DNA of 64,000 nt from WLMZ01 sp031410915 (GCA_031410915.1 JANNZY010000037.1:62001-126000), one strand, 5' to 3'. Shown: positions 49,739-59,651, numbered from the stretch's first letter. Program-made: numbers and translations. The notes: generated by a model not told the origin, from the sequence alone.

Positions 49739-51076
49739 ATGGCAGAGAACTTCACCGGACCGACCACCGAATTGCTGCAGGCCCTCATCCGCAACCAGTG
49801 CGTCAACGACGGAACACCTGATTCCGGTGGTGAGAAGCGCAACGCCGAACTGCTCGAGGATTACCTCGCCGGAGGCGGCGTCGGGATCGAGCAGTTCGAG
49901 TCACACCCCGGCCGCGGGTCCATCGTGGCCCGCATCGAGGGCTCCGACCCAACCGCCAAGACGTTGTGCCTGATGGGTCACACCGATGTTGTGCCGGTCA
50001 ATCCAGCCGGCTGGTCCCGCGATCCTTTCGGGGGCGAATTGATCGACGGTGAGGTCTGGGGACGCGGCGCGATCGACATGCTCAACATCACCGCGTCGAT
50101 GGCCGTTGCCTTCCGCCACCTGGCCCGGAGTGGCTGGCGGCCGAAGGGCACGCTCATCTACTTCGGCGTCGCCGACGAGGAAGCCGGCGGCAAGTGGGGT
50201 GCCGAGTGGATGTGTGACAACGAATGGGATGCGATTCGCAGCGACTACGTGCTGACCGAGATGGGTGGCTGGTCATCGGTGGGTGCCGACGAAGTGCGTC
50301 GCGTCGTGGTCAACACCGGCGAGAAGGGCATCGCCTGGCGGCGCCTGCGGGTCAAGGGCACGCCGGCCCACGGGTCGATGCCATTCGGTTCGGACAACGC
50401 GCTGGTCAAGGCGGCCGAGATCGTTCGGCGCCTGGCCCAGTACCGCCCGGGCGCGCAGATCAGCGAGGTGTGGAGGGCGCAGGTATCGGCGATGAAGCTG
50501 CCCGACGACATCAAGGCCGGGCTCGTCGATCCGGCCCGGATCTGGGAGACGATCGAGGCATTGCCACCGCCGCTGGCCCGCACCTGCCACGCGCAGACAC
50601 ACACCACCTTCTCGCCGAACGTGGCCCACGGTGGGCAGAAGACGAACATCATCCCGGACATGGTCGAGATCGAGGTCGACATCCGCACCGTGCCGGGCAC
50701 GACGCGGGCCGACGTGGACGCGCATCTGCACGAGGCGCTCAGCGAGTTGGCGCACCACGTCGAGATCAGCGAGATCCAACAGAACGACGCGACTGCGTCG
50801 CCGCGGGGCAACGACTTGTGGGACGCGATCTCCGGCGCGACACAGGTCGCCTACCCAGGTGCGGAACTGTTACCCGGCCTGATCGTCGGCGGCACCGATG
50901 CCCGCTTCTTCCGAGCCAAGGGTGCCATCGCCTACGGCACCGGCCTGTTCTCGCGGCAAGTGTCGCTGGAATCGTTCGGCACTCGTTTCCACGGCAACGA
51001 CGAGCGCATCGACACCGAGTCGCTCGGACTGTCGACCGACTTCTGGATTCACATCGCCAGGTCGATCTGCGGCTGA
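49739..51076 (+). CDS. M20-family metallopeptidase (DapE/ArgE-like)
   Basis: Cytoplasmic zinc hydrolase of 445 residues. Zinc and catalytic residues lie in MGHTDVVPV (His, Asp), GRGAIDMLN (Asp), GVADEEAGG (Glu-Glu) and ARFFRAKGAIAYGTG toward the end; the lid domain has GTPAHGSMPFGSDNALVKAA. Substrate could be an acylated amino acid or dipeptide and cannot be specified. I prefer ATG 49739 (MAENF); ATG 49730 is 9 nt upstream and neither has a clear ribosome site. Confidence 0.9.
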   Translation: MAENFTGPTTELLQALIRNQCVNDGTPDSGGEKRNAELLEDYLAGGGVGIEQFESHPGRGSIVARIEGSDPTAKTLCLMGHTDVVPVNPAGWSRDPFGGELIDGEVWGRGAIDMLNITASMAVAFRHLARSGWRPKGTLIYFGVADEEAGGKWGAEWMCDNEWDAIRSDYVLTEMGGWSSVGADEVRRVVVNTGEKGIAWRRLRVKGTPAHGSMPFGSDNALVKAAEIVRRLAQYRPGAQISEVWRAQVSAMKLPDDIKAGLVDPARIWETIEALPPPLARTCHAQTHTTFSPNVAHGGQKTNIIPDMVEIEVDIRTVPGTTRADVDAHLHEALSELAHHVEISEIQQNDATASPRGNDLWDAISGATQVAYPGAELLPGLIVGGTDARFFRAKGAIAYGTGLFSRQVSLESFGTRFHGNDERIDTESLGLSTDFWIHIARSICG

Positions 51077-51112
51077 CCCGCGTGAGAGCCGCGGAATTCG
51101 GCTCGGGCAGTG

Positions 51113-51118
51113 CAGAAT
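51113..51118 (+). promoter_or_regulatory. Putative -10 box (CAGAAT), leaderless
   Basis: CAGAAT ends 6 nt before ATG 51125. The same hexamer with the same 6 nt spacing precedes the gene at 22917, which supports both. Confidence 0.4.
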
Positions 51119-51124
51119 GGCGTG

Positions 51125-52918
51125 ATGCTCGGGCGACTCGGAATCTGGCGACACGTGGTGGTCGCGTTGTCTGTCGCCGCATGCGCGATCGCGGCGCTGC
51201 TCGGATTCCTCGGCGGCCGGGGCGAGCGCTTTGACGCCAAGCAGATCACGGTGTCGCCGGCCAACGCCGGCGCCGGTGGTGGCGACGGCGTGCAGATTCG
51301 GGAAGTGGTCGACCAGGACTTCGGCAACGCGCGGCGCCACGGCTACGAACGGATCATCCCGATCGACTTCGGCGTCCCGACGAACATCCAGGCCAGCTCA
51401 CCGGACGCGAACGCCGACATCGGGACCGAGTATGTCACGGAGGGGCTGCGCATCCGGCTCGGCGATCCGGACCAGGAGTTCACCGGTCAGCACCGCTATG
51501 TCCTGCAGTACGTCCTGCCCGAGGCCGAGCTCACCAGCGGGCGTCTCGACCTCGACATCATCGGCAACGACGAGGACTTCGAGACCGGTCGGTTCGAGGT
51601 CGTGATCACCGGCTTCGTCCTGTCCGACACTGTCTGCAGCGTCGGCGACGGCGGTCGCAAGGGCGGCTGCGAGTTGGAAGCACGCGATGACGGGACCTAT
51701 CGCGTCGTGTTCGAACCACTGTCCAACGGCGACGGCGTCACCGTCGAGGGCACGATCGACGGCTACACCGATGTCGTCGATCCGAGGCTGCCGGCGTTGC
51801 CGAAACGGGCGGTCGACAACCGGGCCAAGGTCGCGTTGGCGATGCTGCCGCTCGGGTTCGTGGCCGGCCTCGGCGTCTACCTGTTCAATCGGCGACGGGG
51901 CAGCAACGAGGTCTTCGCCGGCGGTGCCGCGGAGGCTGCGTTCGGTCGCCTGCCCACGCCCGCTGAAGTGGCTGGCAGCGGCGGAACGGCACCGGCGATC
52001 GAGACCCGTCTCGTCGCCGACTCCAACCTCGACGAGTTGGCCACGATCGAGTTCGTGCCGCCGAAGGGCATCGACCCCTGGCAGGGCGCAGTGTTGCTGC
52101 GCGAGCGGATCGACGAGGATGTCGTCGGTGCGTGGTTCTCGGCACTCGTGGCCAGGGAGGCGATCACGATCGACGACAGCGCGAAGAAGCCAGTGCTCGG
52201 CGTCGGTCGCCGGCGCAGCGAGGTGGATCCCACCACGTCGGGCATCATCGACCAGTTCTTCCACGGCCGGCCGCAGGTCGAGCTCGGGTCCTACGACCCG
52301 CAATTCGCGTCGGCGTGGGGAGCGGTTCGCGTCCAGCAGACGGCGATGATCCGAGCATCTGGATGGTGGCGCAAGCGCCCTCCGGGCAGCGCCTCGGGGG
52401 CGCGAAGCGTGCTGACGCTGATGTTGGTGATCGTGTTGTTCATCGGATTCTCGATCGGGGCGACAGTGCTTGCCACGGTGCTCGGCTTCGCCAACTCGAT
52501 TCCGGTCGCACTGGCCATCGGGTTGGTCGTACCGCTGATCGTTGCCTTCGGTGTCTATGCGACGTTGTTGCCGGCGCGCAGCGCGACAGGGTCCGCGCTC
52601 GCGTTGCAGTCCGAATCGTTTCGTCGCTTCTTGGCCGCCAGTGAGGGCAAGCATGTCGAGTGGGCATGGCAGCAGGGCCTGCTTCGCGAGTACAGCGCGT
52701 GGGCCGTGGCACTCGGAGCAGCGGATGCCTGGAGCCGAGCGCTCGCGCAGAGCAACGTGCCGCCGCAGGCGCTCGGCTACAGCAACCCGCTCATCGTCCA
52801 CAGCGTCGCCCACTCGTTCTCCAGCAGCCACACAGCGCCGTCCAGTTCGAGTGGCGGCGGCAGTGGCGGCGGTGGCGTCGGTGGTGGCGGCGGTGGCGGA
52901 AGCTCGGGCTCGTGGTGA
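51125..52918 (+). CDS. DUF2207-type membrane protein with Gly/Ser-rich tail
   Basis: A 597-residue protein with the DUF2207 layout: an N-terminal membrane segment (about 7-27), a ~200-residue extracellular domain including YERIIPIDFGVPTNIQA, a membrane span (about 243-260, AMLPLGFVAGLGVYLF), a cytoplasmic region, and two further spans (about 430-480). The C-terminus is a low-complexity Ser/Gly tract (52846-52917). Function of the family is unknown. The stop overlaps the helicase start (GTGA). Confidence 0.82.
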   Translation: MLGRLGIWRHVVVALSVAACAIAALLGFLGGRGERFDAKQITVSPANAGAGGGDGVQIREVVDQDFGNARRHGYERIIPIDFGVPTNIQASSPDANADIGTEYVTEGLRIRLGDPDQEFTGQHRYVLQYVLPEAELTSGRLDLDIIGNDEDFETGRFEVVITGFVLSDTVCSVGDGGRKGGCELEARDDGTYRVVFEPLSNGDGVTVEGTIDGYTDVVDPRLPALPKRAVDNRAKVALAMLPLGFVAGLGVYLFNRRRGSNEVFAGGAAEAAFGRLPTPAEVAGSGGTAPAIETRLVADSNLDELATIEFVPPKGIDPWQGAVLLRERIDEDVVGAWFSALVAREAITIDDSAKKPVLGVGRRRSEVDPTTSGIIDQFFHGRPQVELGSYDPQFASAWGAVRVQQTAMIRASGWWRKRPPGSASGARSVLTLMLVIVLFIGFSIGATVLATVLGFANSIPVALAIGLVVPLIVAFGVYATLLPARSATGSALALQSESFRRFLAASEGKHVEWAWQQGLLREYSAWAVALGAADAWSRALAQSNVPPQALGYSNPLIVHSVAHSFSSSHTAPSSSSGGGSGGGGVGGGGGGGSSGSW

Positions 52919-54645
52919 GCCACGACGTGCACGACCCAGAGGAGAACGACATCGACGAGTTCGAAGAGATCGGTGGTCCCGTCGACGTGTCCGCGTTCGC
53001 CGCGCTCGGTCTGCGCGACGAACTGCTGACCACGCTCGCCGAACTGGGTTACGAGGAGCCGACGCCGATCCAGCGCGAGACCATCCCCCTCCTGCTCGGC
53101 GGCAGCGATCTCATCGGCCAGGCCGCGACTGGAACTGGCAAGACTGCGGCGTTCGCGCTGCCGATCCTGCAGCACGTGCCGCCCCGTGGCGGAAAGACCG
53201 AGACCATCGCACTGGTCCTTGTACCCACCCGCGAGCTCGCCGTGCAGGTGTCGGAGGCGCTGTACCGGTACGGTCGCGAGCTCGGCGCGAAGGTCGTGCC
53301 GATCTACGGTGGCCAGCCGATCTACCGCCAGCTGCAGGTCCTGTCCAACGGCGTGCACGTCGTGGTCGCCACACCCGGCCGCGCCCTGGACCACATCTCG
53401 CGCAACACGTTGCCGGTCGCGAACGTGCGCATGGTGGTGCTCGACGAGGCCGACGAGATGCTGGACATGGGCTTCGCCGACGACATCGAGGAGATCCTGC
53501 GCCAGACGCCGGCGGAGCGTCAGACGGTGTTGTTCTCAGCCACGTTGCCGCCGCGCATCAACGCGATCGCGAAGCGACACCTGCGTGATCCGATCAAGAT
53601 CCAGATCGGCCTCGGCGACACCAAGCCGGGCAAGGCGTTGGTGCGCCAGAGCGTGTACGTCGTGCAGCGTGCGCACAAGGCGGCAGCACTCGGGCGCATC
53701 CTCGACGTCGAGGCACCGACTGCGGCCATCGTGTTCTGCCGCACGCGCACCGAGGTCGACCAGCTGACCGAGACGATGAACGGTCGTGGCTACCGGTCCG
53801 AAGCATTGCACGGCGGACTGACGCAGGAGTCACGCGACCGTGTGATGGCCCGCCTGCGCGCCGGTACCACCGAGTTGCTGATCGCCACCGATGTCGCGGC
53901 CCGCGGCCTCGACATCGATCAGCTGACCCATGTCGTGAACTACGACGTGCCGTCCGCACCGGAGTCGTACGTGCACCGCATCGGCCGTGTCGGCCGTGCC
54001 GGACGCCAGGGCGTGGCCATCACGCTGGCCGAGCCTCGCGAGCAGCGGCTGCTGGCCAACATCGAGCGGCTGACGAAGCAGAAGATCGCCGTCGAGAAGG
54101 TGCCGAGTGTCGCGGACCTGCGCGCTCGCCAGATCGAGATCACTACGGCCACGATGCGCGATGCGCTCGGGTCGGACGAGCTGGACAACTTCGAGGCCGT
54201 GCTCGACGCCCTCCAGGGCGACCACGGTCTGCACGAGATCGCGCTCGCCGCGATCAAACTCGTGCACGAGTCCGCCGGGGCGACGGTGGACGAACAGGAG
54301 ATCCCCGACGCGTCCCACCGGCTCGAACGCACCGCCGCCAGTGGCAAGCCCGGCACAAAGGACAGGGGAACGAAGGCCGACCGGTCGGCCGAGCCACACG
54401 CCACCGGTCCGACAGCGAAGCTGTACATCGGCCTCGGCCGCAAGGACGGCATCCGGCCTGGCGACGTCGTCGGCGCGATCGCGAACGAGACCAATCTCTC
54501 CGGCCGCCAGATCGGCCCGATGAAGGTGGCCGAGCGGTTCACAATCGTCGGGGTGCCCGAGCAGGCGGCCGAAGCAGTGATCCACGCCCTCCGCCACGCA
54601 ACCCTGCGCGGCAAGCGCCCGACGGTGCGCCGCTACAGCGACTGA
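52915..54645 (+). CDS. DEAD-box RNA helicase with DbpA/CsdA RNA-binding domain
   Basis: A 576-residue ATP-dependent RNA helicase. Motifs in order: Q motif region YEEPTPIQRETIPLLL, Walker A ATGTGKT, PTRELA, DEAD in VLDEADEMLDMGF, SATL, and HRIGRVGRAGRQG. After the core comes a ~100-residue linker and a C-terminal DbpA-like RNA-recognition domain (KLYIGLGRKDGIRPGDVVGA), typical of CsdA/DeaD proteins acting in ribosome assembly and RNA decay, often in the cold. GTG start overlapping the upstream stop; the 3' end overlaps the next gene by 13 nt. Confidence 0.93.
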   Translation: MSHDVHDPEENDIDEFEEIGGPVDVSAFAALGLRDELLTTLAELGYEEPTPIQRETIPLLLGGSDLIGQAATGTGKTAAFALPILQHVPPRGGKTETIALVLVPTRELAVQVSEALYRYGRELGAKVVPIYGGQPIYRQLQVLSNGVHVVVATPGRALDHISRNTLPVANVRMVVLDEADEMLDMGFADDIEEILRQTPAERQTVLFSATLPPRINAIAKRHLRDPIKIQIGLGDTKPGKALVRQSVYVVQRAHKAAALGRILDVEAPTAAIVFCRTRTEVDQLTETMNGRGYRSEALHGGLTQESRDRVMARLRAGTTELLIATDVAARGLDIDQLTHVVNYDVPSAPESYVHRIGRVGRAGRQGVAITLAEPREQRLLANIERLTKQKIAVEKVPSVADLRARQIEITTATMRDALGSDELDNFEAVLDALQGDHGLHEIALAAIKLVHESAGATVDEQEIPDASHRLERTAASGKPGTKDRGTKADRSAEPHATGPTAKLYIGLGRKDGIRPGDVVGAIANETNLSGRQIGPMKVAERFTIVGVPEQAAEAVIHALRHATLRGKRPTVRRYSD

Positions 54646-54980
54646 GAGTTGCGCAAGGTGGCGAAGAAGGCGGCTGTCTCCGGCTCGGCGTTCGGGCCGT
54701 AGGCCGACACGAAGACGCCACGAACGTCGGTGCCCGGAAAGTGCAGTCCGAGCACGATCGATTCGTCGCCTGGATTGCTGTCGCCCTCGAAGCGGAACGT
54801 GTGGTCGACCTGCGCGGCGTCGAGCGGGAGCGACTTCTGCCAACGGCCGCAGTTCAGCGTCGCGCCACCGACGCCCGGCGCGTGGTCGACCTCGAGTTCG
54901 ATGTCGTCGGTGTAGCCGAGTTCGCGCAGCAGCGCGATCGCCTCGGTCTCGGTGGACGGTGCAGACGCGGGCTCGGACAT
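54633..54980 (-). CDS. Small conserved-looking protein of unknown function
   Basis: A 115-residue soluble protein with one Cys (GVGGATLNCGRWQK) and a beta-rich C-terminal half (HTFRFEGDSNPGDESIVLGL, FVSAYGPNAEPETAAFFATL). I do not recognise it. It starts 1 nt after the thiolase stop and is surely co-transcribed with it, and its 3' end overlaps the helicase gene on the other strand. Confidence 0.65.
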   Translation of the reverse strand: MSEPASAPSTETEAIALLRELGYTDDIELEVDHAPGVGGATLNCGRWQKSLPLDAAQVDHTFRFEGDSNPGDESIVLGLHFPGTDVRGVFVSAYGPNAEPETAAFFATLRNSQSL

Positions 54981-54981
54981 C

Positions 54982-56217
54982 TCAGATTCGCTCGATGATG
55001 GTCGCAGTCCCCATGCCGCCGCCGGTGCACATCGTGACCAGGCCGACCGACTTGTCCTGGCGCTCCAGTTCGTCGAGCAGTGTGCCGATCAACATGCCAC
55101 CCGTCGCGCCGATCGGGTGGCCGAGCGCCATCGCGCCGCCGTTGACGTTGACCTTGTCCCAGTCGACGCCGGTGTCGCGGAGGAACTTCAGCACGACCGA
55201 CGCGAACGCTTCGTTGACCTCGAACAGGTCGATGTCGTCGAACGTCATCCCGGCCTTGTCGAGGCAGCGCGTCGCGGCCGGCCCGGGTGCGGTCAGCATG
55301 ATGACGGGCTCGGTGCCGGCCACCGCGCTCATCACGATGCGGGCCCGGGGCTTCATGCCGTGCGCGGTTGCGTAGTCAGGTGAGGCCACGAGCACCGCCG
55401 AAGCACCATCGACGACTCCGGACGAGTTGCCGGCGTGATGCACGTGCGTGATCGCACCGACGTGCGGGTAGGCGAGGAGCGCTGTCTGATCCACCGTCAA
55501 CTCGGTGTTCTGGCCACGCATCACAGCGGCACCCATCTGGGCGAAGCTCGGCTGCAGCTTGGCCAGATCCGCGACGGTCGTGCCCGGCCGCGGGAACTCG
55601 TCGTGATCCAGCGCCAGCGCGCCGTCGTCGGTGAAGATCGGCACGAGCGAGCGGTCGAAGCGACCCTCGGCAATCGCGACCTGAGCGCGGTTCTGGCTGT
55701 CGACGGCGAGCGCGTCGCACTCGTCGCGTGTGAAGCCCTCGACCGTTGCGATCAGGTCGGCGGAGATGCCCTGGCCAACCATGTTGTACTGATCGCGGAG
55801 GTGGCTGTTGTTGGCCGTGAACCCGTCGACGTGCATCGGCGCCGGGCGTGACATCGACTCCACGCCACCTCCGACGACGAGGTCCTGGAAGCCGGAGAGC
55901 ACACCCATCGCGGCGAAGTTGACGGCCTGTTGGCCGGAGCCGCAGAAGCGATTCAACGTGACGCCGGGGGCGTCGAGCGACCAGCCGGCATCAAGCGCAG
56001 CCATGCGGGCGATGTCCATCGAGTGATCGCCACTGCCCGCGCCACAGCCCATCACGACGTCGTCGACGTCGGCCGTGTCGAAGCCGTTGCGGTCACGCAG
56101 CGCGTTGAGCACCTGGGCCAGAATTCGCTGGGGATGCACGGGGTGCAGCGATCCCGTCTCCTTGCCCTTGCCGCGAGGCGAACGGACGGCGTCGATGATC
56201 CAGGCTTCGTGCGTCAT
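54982..56217 (-). CDS. Acetyl-CoA C-acyltransferase (thiolase)
   Basis: A 411-residue thiolase that cleaves or condenses acyl-CoA units. The nucleophilic Cys is in LNRFCGSGQQAVNFAA (about residue 92), the general-base His in GGAMALGHPIGATGG, and the second Cys in MCTGGGMGTA. The motif VNEAFASVVLKF and length fit degradative (FadA-type) or biosynthetic thiolases; pathway cannot be fixed without neighbours, and the only companion is the small protein at 54633. Confidence 0.93.
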   Translation of the reverse strand: MTHEAWIIDAVRSPRGKGKETGSLHPVHPQRILAQVLNALRDRNGFDTADVDDVVMGCGAGSGDHSMDIARMAALDAGWSLDAPGVTLNRFCGSGQQAVNFAAMGVLSGFQDLVVGGGVESMSRPAPMHVDGFTANNSHLRDQYNMVGQGISADLIATVEGFTRDECDALAVDSQNRAQVAIAEGRFDRSLVPIFTDDGALALDHDEFPRPGTTVADLAKLQPSFAQMGAAVMRGQNTELTVDQTALLAYPHVGAITHVHHAGNSSGVVDGASAVLVASPDYATAHGMKPRARIVMSAVAGTEPVIMLTAPGPAATRCLDKAGMTFDDIDLFEVNEAFASVVLKFLRDTGVDWDKVNVNGGAMALGHPIGATGGMLIGTLLDELERQDKSVGLVTMCTGGGMGTATIIERI

Positions 56218-56251
56218 GCGACCGACCCTACGGCGCGTTGCCGGTCGTGGC

Positions 56252-56551
56252 TCAACCGGACGCGAGCAGGTCGGCGTACTCGGGATGGGCGTCGATGAAC
56301 TGGGCCACGTACCAGCACTGCGGGTCCACCGTACGGCCTCTGGCGCGGGTGTCGTCCAGCGCGGCGCGCACCACGATCGCGGCCAGGCCGCGGCCGCTCA
56401 TCGCGGGATTCGTGACCGTGTGGTTGAACACCGTGGTGTCGCCGCGTTCGACGTATTCGGCGAACGCGCTGACCGTGCCGTCGATGCTCAGTTCGTACCG
56501 CGAGCGGTCGGGGTCGTGCGCGACGGTCGGTTGGCTGTTCGTCGGGGTCAC
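56252..56551 (-). CDS. Small GNAT-like N-acetyltransferase (YjdJ type)
   Basis: A 99-residue protein of the GCN5-like family with a single short domain: FAEYVERGDTTVFNHTVTNP, the acetyl-CoA motif SGRGLAAIVVRAALDDTRAR, then WYVAQFIDAHPEYADLL. The family normally shows a P-x-CP-F pattern before the last helix; here it is DPQCWYV, keeping the Cys. The start is taken at GTG 56551 because codon bias fails further upstream. Substrate unknown. Confidence 0.78.
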   Translation of the reverse strand: MTPTNSQPTVAHDPDRSRYELSIDGTVSAFAEYVERGDTTVFNHTVTNPAMSGRGLAAIVVRAALDDTRARGRTVDPQCWYVAQFIDAHPEYADLLASG

Positions 56552-56672
56552 CTTGTTCGCTGCTCGCTCTCGATGCGACGGGGTCGGCCGTCGTGTTCCA
56601 TGCTGGTCGTGAACGCTCTCGTTCCCGACCGGCGACGAGAGCACACACTGTCACCGATCGAGGGGGTCGTGC

Positions 56673-57917
56673 GTGAGATTCGGCGTGTTCTACGAGCAGC
56701 AGCTGCCCGGGCCATGGGGTGACGGGGACGAGGAGCGGTTGTTCCACGAATCGCTGGAGCAGGTCGCGCTGGCCGACCGTCTCGGCTTCGACAACGCGTG
56801 GGTCGTCGAGCACCACTTCTTGGAGGAGTACTCGCATTCGTCGGCGCCGGAAGTTTTCCTGGCCGCAGCAGCGGCGCGCACCGAGCGCATCCGCCTCGGC
56901 CACGGCATCCGCCACACGCCCCCGAACTACAACCATCCGGCGCGCACCGCCGAGGTTGTCGGCACGCTCGACATCATCAGCCACGGCCGGATGGAGTTCG
57001 GCATCGGGGAGGGCGCGACCCGCCTCGAGCTCGGCGGGTTCGGCATCGCCGCCAAGTCGAAGCGGGCGATGAGCCTGGAGGGTGGCGAGCAGGCCGCGAA
57101 CATGATGGTGATGTCGCCGTATCCCGGCTTCGAGAGCGAGCACTTCTCGATGCCGTGCCGCAACATCGTGCCCAAGCCGGTGCAGAAGCCGCACCCGCCG
57201 ATGTGGATCGCGTGCACCAACCGGCCGACGATCGAGGTGGCTGCGCAGAACGGTCTCGGCGCGCTCGCGTTCTCGTTCGTCGATCCGAAAGACGCAGAGC
57301 ACTGGGTGCGCACGTACTACGACATCATTCGCAGCGAGGCGTGCGTGCCACTCGGGCACTCGGTCAACCCGAACATAGCGCTCGTGACGAGCTTCTCGAT
57401 GCACGAGGACCGGGGCACGGCGATTCGTAACGGCCTGGAGGGTTTCGAGTTCTTCCGCTACGCGATCAACGCGTTGGTCGCCCACGACGCGAGACCGGGT
57501 CGGAGCACGTTGTGGGAGGACTTCCAGACGCAACGCGGCGAGGTGACGGAGAAGATCGTGGGCCAGGCCGAGGCAATGGGCGACGAGTACGCGAGCGCGA
57601 TCGGTACGCCCGACGACGCTCGCCGGCACCTGCGCCAACTGCAGGCGGCGGGCGTGGATCAGGTGATCTTCATCCAGCAGGCGGGCAAGAACCGCCATGA
57701 GGACATCTGCACGTCGTTGGAGATGTTCGCCACCGAGGTCATGCCCGAGTTCCACGCCGACGAGGCCGAGCGCGTGGCCGCCAAGCAGCGCGAGCTGGCC
57801 CCGTTCGTCGAGGCTGCACTCGCCCGCAAGCAGCGGATGCGACCGTTGGCCGACGACGAGATCCCGGTCGTGCGGGCTTCGGTGGCGAAGGCTGTCGTGC
57901 CGGCCGAGGGCGTGTAG
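56673..57917 (+). CDS. LLM-class flavin-dependent oxidoreductase
   Basis: Luciferase-like monooxygenase of 414 residues, using FMN or F420. The TIM-barrel family blocks are LADRLGFDNAWVVEHHFLEE near the start, RIRLGHGIRHTPPNYNHP, GRMEFGIGEGATRLELGGFG and PPMWIACTNRPTIEVAAQNG. The His pair in EHHF is conserved in the family. AGGGGG is 6 nt before the GTG start. Substrate is unknown; sulfonate monooxygenases (SsuD) belong to the same class, and a sulfonate-type importer is next door, but on the other strand. Confidence 0.87.
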   Translation: MRFGVFYEQQLPGPWGDGDEERLFHESLEQVALADRLGFDNAWVVEHHFLEEYSHSSAPEVFLAAAAARTERIRLGHGIRHTPPNYNHPARTAEVVGTLDIISHGRMEFGIGEGATRLELGGFGIAAKSKRAMSLEGGEQAANMMVMSPYPGFESEHFSMPCRNIVPKPVQKPHPPMWIACTNRPTIEVAAQNGLGALAFSFVDPKDAEHWVRTYYDIIRSEACVPLGHSVNPNIALVTSFSMHEDRGTAIRNGLEGFEFFRYAINALVAHDARPGRSTLWEDFQTQRGEVTEKIVGQAEAMGDEYASAIGTPDDARRHLRQLQAAGVDQVIFIQQAGKNRHEDICTSLEMFATEVMPEFHADEAERVAAKQRELAPFVEAALARKQRMRPLADDEIPVVRASVAKAVVPAEGV

Positions 57918-57937
57918 CCGAGGTCGGCGGCGCTCGA

Positions 57938-58831
57938 TCAGCCGGCCGGGTCGACCAGGCCCCATCGCTTGCGCACGAAGCGCTCGAGGGTACCGAATAC
58001 GACCGCATCGACGAGGATGCCGACGATCAGGATCACGATCATCGTGGACTGCAGACCGGGCACGTCGAACAGATCGCGAGCGTTCTGCAGCCGAGCCCCG
58101 ATCGAGAACACCTTGGGCACGATGACCAACAACTCGCCGGCGAGCAGGCTCCGCCAGGCGAACGCCCAGCCCTGCTTCAGGCCGCCGATCAGCGACGGCA
58201 CCGAGGCCGGAAACGTGACGGTGCGATAGAGACCGAACCCCTTCGCGCCGAGCACCTTGCCGCCGCGCAGCAGCAGGGGCGAGACCTGATCGGACCCGCT
58301 GATCACACCATTGGCGATGGCCGGTGCCGCGCCGAGGACGAGCACGAAGGTGATCGCTCCCTCGGACAGCTTGAACAGCAGGATCGCGAGCGGGAACCAG
58401 GCGATCGACGGCATCGTCTGCAGCCCAGTGATGAACGAGCCGATCGCCACGCGCAGCACCTTCCAGCGTGAGACCAGCACGCCGACTGTGCCGCCGATCA
58501 GAACGGCGATCGCGAAGCCCGACGCAGCGCGTTGCATGGTGATCGCGATCGAGTCGGGGAGCTTGCCGTTGGCGGTGTCGGTCCACAGCCGCGACAGCAC
58601 GTCGTGCGGCCACGGCAGGAGGTACTTCGGCTTCCAGTCGCTCCACACGACGAGGTACCAGATGCCGAGTCCGACGCCGATCGCGGCGAGCTTGGGCCAG
58701 GTCGCGCTCCACAGCGCGTGGCCGAGGCTGCGACGTGGCTCGTGGGGGAACTCCAACGCATCCAGGCCGGCGAGCTCGGCGTCGAGCGCCTCAGCATCAA
58801 GGTTGCGAACGTGGTTGGCGAGGTCAGTCAC
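57938..58831 (-). CDS. ABC transporter permease, sulfonate/nitrate/taurine type (SsuC/TauC-like)
   Basis: A 297-residue membrane permease with six to seven spans. The N-terminal ~45 residues are cytoplasmic. The binding-protein-dependent transport motif is LGAAPAIANGVISGSDQVSP near residue 177, the EAA-type loop that contacts the ATPase. It begins inside the last 8 nt of the ATPase gene and completes a three-gene import operon (binding protein, ATPase, permease). Substrate by family is an oxyanion such as a sulfonate, taurine or nitrate. Confidence 0.92.
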   Translation of the reverse strand: MTDLANHVRNLDAEALDAELAGLDALEFPHEPRRSLGHALWSATWPKLAAIGVGLGIWYLVVWSDWKPKYLLPWPHDVLSRLWTDTANGKLPDSIAITMQRAASGFAIAVLIGGTVGVLVSRWKVLRVAIGSFITGLQTMPSIAWFPLAILLFKLSEGAITFVLVLGAAPAIANGVISGSDQVSPLLLRGGKVLGAKGFGLYRTVTFPASVPSLIGGLKQGWAFAWRSLLAGELLVIVPKVFSIGARLQNARDLFDVPGLQSTMIVILIVGILVDAVVFGTLERFVRKRWGLVDPAG

Positions 58832-59651
58832 GAGCGTGGCTCCGGACTTCTTCGTGCAACTCCGTGGTGATGGCTGCAGCGAGCTCGCTGACCGCGACGT
58901 CGTCGATGTGGCGGGGCCGGGGGAGTGTCACGTCGAAGGTCGCCTTGACCCGACCGGGCCGGCTGCTGAGCAACACGACTCGGTCGCCGAGGCGCACGGC
59001 CTCGCGAACGTCGTGGGTGACGAACAGGATCGTCAGCCCGTGCTCTCGCCACTGCCGTTCCAGCTCGTCGTGGAGCAGCTCGCGGGTGATCGCGTCGAGC
59101 GCGCCGAACGGTTCGTCCATCAACAAGACGTCCGCGTTCTGGGCGAGCGCTCGGGCGAGCGCGGCACGCTGGCGCATGCCCCCGGACAACTCGTGGGGGC
59201 GACGATCGGCGAAGCCCTCCAGATGTACGGATGCGAGCAACTCGTCGGCCCGACCCTTGCGCTCGTTGCGGGGCACACCGCGCAGTCGCAACGCTGTCGT
59301 GATGTTGTTGCGGATCGTGAGCCACGGGAACAGTGCTGACTCCTGGAACATGAGCCCGACTCGGCCTTCGACCGTCGCCGACCCGGTCGTGGGACGGTCG
59401 AGTCCGGCCAGGATGTTGAGCAGCGTGGACTTGCCGCAGCCGGAGGCGCCGAGCAGCGAGACCATCTCGCCGCGGCGCACGGTCAGGTCGACGCCGTCGA
59501 GCGCGAGGACGCGCTCGCGGCCGTGACCGAAGACCCGCGTCGCGCCGCGAACGGTGACCGTGTTGTCGGACACGACCGGGCCCACCGCGACGGCGGGCTG
59601 GTCGACGGTGCCGCGATCGTCGATGCGAGTGCCGGGGTCGGTCAGGGTCAT
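58824..59651 (-). CDS. ABC transporter ATP-binding protein (SsuB/TauB-like)
   Basis: A 275-residue ATPase energising the importer. Walker A GASGCGKST, Q-loop MFQESALFPW, signature LSGGMRQRAALARAL, Walker B VLLMDEPFGALD and the switch His in FVTHDVREA are all present. The ~35-residue N-terminal extension is acidic and unusual. The start is ATG 59651, overlapping the binding-protein stop (ATGA), with GGAGG a few nt upstream; an in-frame extension upstream is rejected. Confidence 0.95.
   Translation of the reverse strand: MTLTDPGTRIDDRGTVDQPAVAVGPVVSDNTVTVRGATRVFGHGRERVLALDGVDLTVRRGEMVSLLGASGCGKSTLLNILAGLDRPTTGSATVEGRVGLMFQESALFPWLTIRNNITTALRLRGVPRNERKGRADELLASVHLEGFADRRPHELSGGMRQRAALARALAQNADVLLMDEPFGALDAITRELLHDELERQWREHGLTILFVTHDVREAVRLGDRVVLLSSRPGRVKATFDVTLPRPRHIDDVAVSELAAAITTELHEEVRSHARD

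Noticed and set aside
52846..52917. Ser/Gly-codon low-complexity tract as a mobile or repeat element
   Set aside because: It is simply the in-frame Gly/Ser-rich C-terminus of the DUF2207 protein.
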